The position numbers and the translations under genes are program-made. The notes beneath the pieces were generated by a model. It searched no databases. It was not told where the DNA came from and saw only the letters and a list, made by a program, of their open reading frames with translations. This document shows, piece after piece, positions 62,110-64,000 of a DNA stretch of 64,000 nt. Within the stretch, counting starts at the first letter, position 1, and each line of letters opens with the position of its first letter. Origin of the DNA: VAZQ01 sp963841105 (GTDB taxonomy: Bacteria > Pseudomonadota > Alphaproteobacteria > Rhizobiales > Xanthobacteraceae); contig CAWJCB010000001.1 in assembly GCA_963841105.1 (NCBI GenBank), positions 1 to 64,000 on the forward strand, in the 5' to 3' direction.

Positions 62110-62961
62110 ATGAGCACGACATCCGATATTGCGCCCGCCGTCGAAGCGCTCCGGAACGTCCCCGGAGCCATCCTGCTCATCGGGGCGGGCAAGATGGGAA
62201 GCGCACTGCTCCAGGGCTGGCTTTCTCTTGGTCTGCCACCCCGTAAGCTCGCCGTGGTCGAACCGCAGCCCGGCCCGGAGGTGGAAGGACTGGCTGCGAA
62301 GGGGATCCGGCTCAATCCGCTTGCGCATCAGATCGATGACATCGGGGCCGTGGTGATTGCGGTGAAGCCGCAGATTGCACCCGAGATCATGCCGACCCTC
62401 ATACCTTTCGTTGGATCTCACACCGTGGTGGTCTCGATCATGGCGGGACGTACGTTGCGGTTCCTCGAAACGACCATGCCTGGTGTGGCCCTGGTCAGGG
62501 CGATGCCGAACACCCCGGCCGCTGTCAGCCGGGGCATCACCGTCGCCGTCGCAAATGCGCATGCTTCTGCGGAACAACGCGATCTCGTGCAGGCTCTCCT
62601 GTCGGCCGTTGGCGCCGTCGAGTGGATCGATGACGAAACCTTGATGGATGCCGTGACGGCGCTGTCCGGGTCCGGTCCGGCCTATGTGTTTCTGCTGGCG
62701 GAAACGATGGCGCGCGCGGGCCGCGCGGCGGGGTTGCCAGGCCGTTTATCCGACATCCTGGCGCGCGCCACGGTCGCGGGCTCGGGTGAGCTTCTCCGCC
62801 GATCGCCGCTTGATCCGGCAACCTTGAGGCAAAACGTCACCTCTCCGGGCGGAACCACAGCGGCTGCTCTGGACGTGTTGATGGGGAAAGAGGCGTTCGA
62901 GGATCTGATGACGAAAGCCATCCTGGCGGCGACCCGACGTTCACGTGAGCTCGCCGGCTGA
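62110..62961 (+). CDS. proC: Pyrroline-5-carboxylate reductase
   Basis: 283 residues from MSTTSDIAPAVEALRNVPG (62110). It catalyses the NAD(P)H-dependent last step of proline synthesis. Rossmann motif ILLIGAGKMGSALLQGW, then VVIAVKPQIAPEIM, MPNTPAAVSRGIT, ALSGSGPAYVFLLAE and QNVTSPGGTTAAALDVL, the family signature. Complete, downstream of the YbjN gene. Confidence 0.96.
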   Translation: MSTTSDIAPAVEALRNVPGAILLIGAGKMGSALLQGWLSLGLPPRKLAVVEPQPGPEVEGLAAKGIRLNPLAHQIDDIGAVVIAVKPQIAPEIMPTLIPFVGSHTVVVSIMAGRTLRFLETTMPGVALVRAMPNTPAAVSRGITVAVANAHASAEQRDLVQALLSAVGAVEWIDDETLMDAVTALSGSGPAYVFLLAETMARAGRAAGLPGRLSDILARATVAGSGELLRRSPLDPATLRQNVTSPGGTTAAALDVLMGKEAFEDLMTKAILAATRRSRELAG

Positions 62962-62970
62962 GCAGTTGAA

Positions 62971-63008
62971 GTAGCCCGGATGGCGCAATTGTGGTCCATC
63001 CGGGCTAC
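62971..63008 (+). terminator. GTAGCCCGGATGG/CCATCCGGGCTAC hairpin
   Basis: Perfect 13-base arms (62971-62983 and 62996-63008) just after the proC stop. It is a minimal member of the GTAGCCCG repeat family and may serve as a transcription stop for proC. Confidence 0.6.
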
Positions 63009-63091
63009 GACGAGCCGCGCGCAAGGCTGGAATGTCCCGGGACGGCGGATTACATCTGGGCCAGTCTCACCGATTGTCGAGGAGACCTGTT

Positions 63092-63829
63092 ATGGCCCGC
63101 AAGCCGCCAACCCCACCCGGTGTCCCACCTGTCGCGAGCGGCGCCGGACCCGAGTCCGGACGGAAAGCGCAGAACAGCGTGAAATCCGAGCGAGAGCGAA
63201 TCATCGACGGGTTCATGGAACTGTTGGCGGAAAGGCCAATCGAGGAAATCGGGTACGCACAGGTTGCAAAGCGAGCCGGCGTTTCGCTCGCGCAGTTGCG
63301 CGAGAGGTTCGGGTCGACACGCGCCATCATTTCCGCTTACACGAAGGAAATCGACCGCCAGATGCTCGCAGGCGGTGATGCAGACATGGCGGAGGAATCG
63401 CCACGCGAGCGCCTGTTCGATGTGCTGATGCGCCGGATTGAGCTTCTGGAACCGCGTAAGGCGTCGGTAGCCTCGCTTCTTCGTTCGTGCAGGCGCGACC
63501 CGGGGCTAGCCTTGTTTCTCAACACCCGCGCGGTTCGGTCCCAGCTGTGGACGCTTACCGCCGCGGATATCGATGCGAGCGGACCGCAGGGCATGATGCG
63601 CGCCCAGGCCCTCGCTCTGTTATATGCGTCGGTGCTGCGGGTGTGGGTGCATGATGACGACCCAGGTCGGGCGCGCACCATGGCGGCGCTCGACCGGGCG
63701 CTTGCGCGGGGACAGCGCCTTTCCGGCCTCCTCAGCGATCTCTGTTGGATTCCGAGAAACCTGGGGCGAATGCGCCGGCGCCGGCGCCGCCATGCAGACG
63801 ATATCGACGAGGCGCCGATTACAGCATGA
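63092..63829 (+). CDS. TetR/AcrR family transcriptional regulator
   Basis: 245 residues from MARKPPTPPGVPPVASG (63092, GAGGAGACC upstream). An N-terminal linker leads to the TetR HTH: RERIIDGFMELLAERPIEEIGYAQVAKRAGVSLAQLRERFGSTRAIISAYTKEID. The C-terminal ligand domain is helical and ends in an Arg-rich tail (RRRRRRHADDIDEA). A TetR_C-type domain of the rpsU-divergent or COQ9-like branch is possible. Its targets are unknown, and no adjacent divergent gene suggests one. Confidence 0.88.
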   Translation: MARKPPTPPGVPPVASGAGPESGRKAQNSVKSERERIIDGFMELLAERPIEEIGYAQVAKRAGVSLAQLRERFGSTRAIISAYTKEIDRQMLAGGDADMAEESPRERLFDVLMRRIELLEPRKASVASLLRSCRRDPGLALFLNTRAVRSQLWTLTAADIDASGPQGMMRAQALALLYASVLRVWVHDDDPGRARTMAALDRALARGQRLSGLLSDLCWIPRNLGRMRRRRRRHADDIDEAPITA

Positions 63830-63840
63830 TCCCCTGATCG

Positions 63841-64000
63841 TCACACCGGAACACGCACCGTTGCTCGCAACCCTCCGAGTGGACTGTCCGACAACATGAT
63901 GTCGCCGCCGTGCGAGCGTGCAATGTCCCGCGCAATCGCAAGGCCCAATCCGGTTCCCCCTTCGTCCTGGTTGCGGGCGTCATCAAGCCGCAGGAATGGC
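63841..64000 (-). CDS. Sensor histidine kinase, C-terminal end only
   Basis: The last 52 codons of a gene entering from the right edge. It shows the end of a HATPase domain: F box PFLRLDDARNQDEGGTGLGLAIARDIARSHGG (G2 motif GTGLGL), DIMLSDSPLGGLRATVRVPV. This is the EnvZ/OmpR-type pattern. It is convergent with the TetR gene, 11 bases apart. The sensor part lies outside the window. Confidence 0.9.
   Translation of the reverse strand, partial: PFLRLDDARNQDEGGTGLGLAIARDIARSHGGDIMLSDSPLGGLRATVRVPV

Overview
The window is a GC-rich chromosomal segment from an alphaproteobacterium of the order Hyphomicrobiales, most like the Bradyrhizobium/Xanthobacteraceae side. Markers are the DUF4164-zapA-6S RNA-5-FCL block, the tkt-gap-pgk-class I fba run, DUF1013 (TrcR-like), RcdA-like DUF1465 and DUF1192 genes, a zinc-free L31, and many interspersed palindromic repeats between genes. 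Placement is from gene content and order read by eye, not from a phylogeny.

Layout. 0-0.7 kb: a Fic/HTH 'mobile mystery' pair cut by the left edge. 0.8-3.2 kb: cell-division/folate block with 6S RNA. 3.4-9.3 kb: transketolase, GAPDH, PGK and aldolase (central sugar metabolism). 9.7-17.4 kb: ThiE-like protein, Sel1 protein, inositol phosphatase, a MotA/TolQ-like plus OmpA-like membrane pair, acetyltransferase, ABC exporter, L31. 17.5-30.2 kb: cell-cycle-type regulators (RcdA-like, DUF1192, DUF1013), a membrane EAL protein, YqgE, a DsbD-domain protein with peroxiredoxin, rnhA-thrB-ispH. 30.4-39.9 kb: a catabolic stretch (two acyl-CoA synthetases, TauE, GMC oxidoreductase, Rieske protein, amidohydrolase). 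40.1-46.9 kb: an accessory island. 46.9-51.5 kb: amidase, gamma-glutamyltransferase-like protein, glutaryl-CoA dehydrogenase-like enzyme. 51.7-54.1 kb: small secreted or membrane proteins. 54.2-64 kb: conserved housekeeping (ychF, pth, rplY, ubiK, lgt, midA, pgeF, prs, YbjN, proC), a TetR regulator and the end of a histidine kinase.

The most unusual part is 40.3-46.6 kb. A two-gene unit, a DEDDh 3'-5' exonuclease overlapping a polymerase-beta-type nucleotidyltransferase, lies between an IS630-type element (perfect 22-base ends, LexA-like passenger gene) and an IS3 element. The IS3 has inserted into the 3' end of the nucleotidyltransferase: the last codons and stop come from the IS, and the original reading frame resumes in phase beyond it. 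Around this lie short remnants of helicase, HNH nuclease and HsdR-like genes plus an ImmA/IrrE-like protease, the picture of a decayed defence island. The exonuclease-nucleotidyltransferase pair is my candidate for an undescribed system; its function is inference.

A second global feature is sequence integrity. Fourteen genes carry about seventeen frameshifts. In all but one the conserved frame is restored by removing a single extra base. They hit essential genes such as ispH, so insertion-type sequencing error in an under-polished assembly is the likeliest cause. Those genes are reported here at their full restored span.
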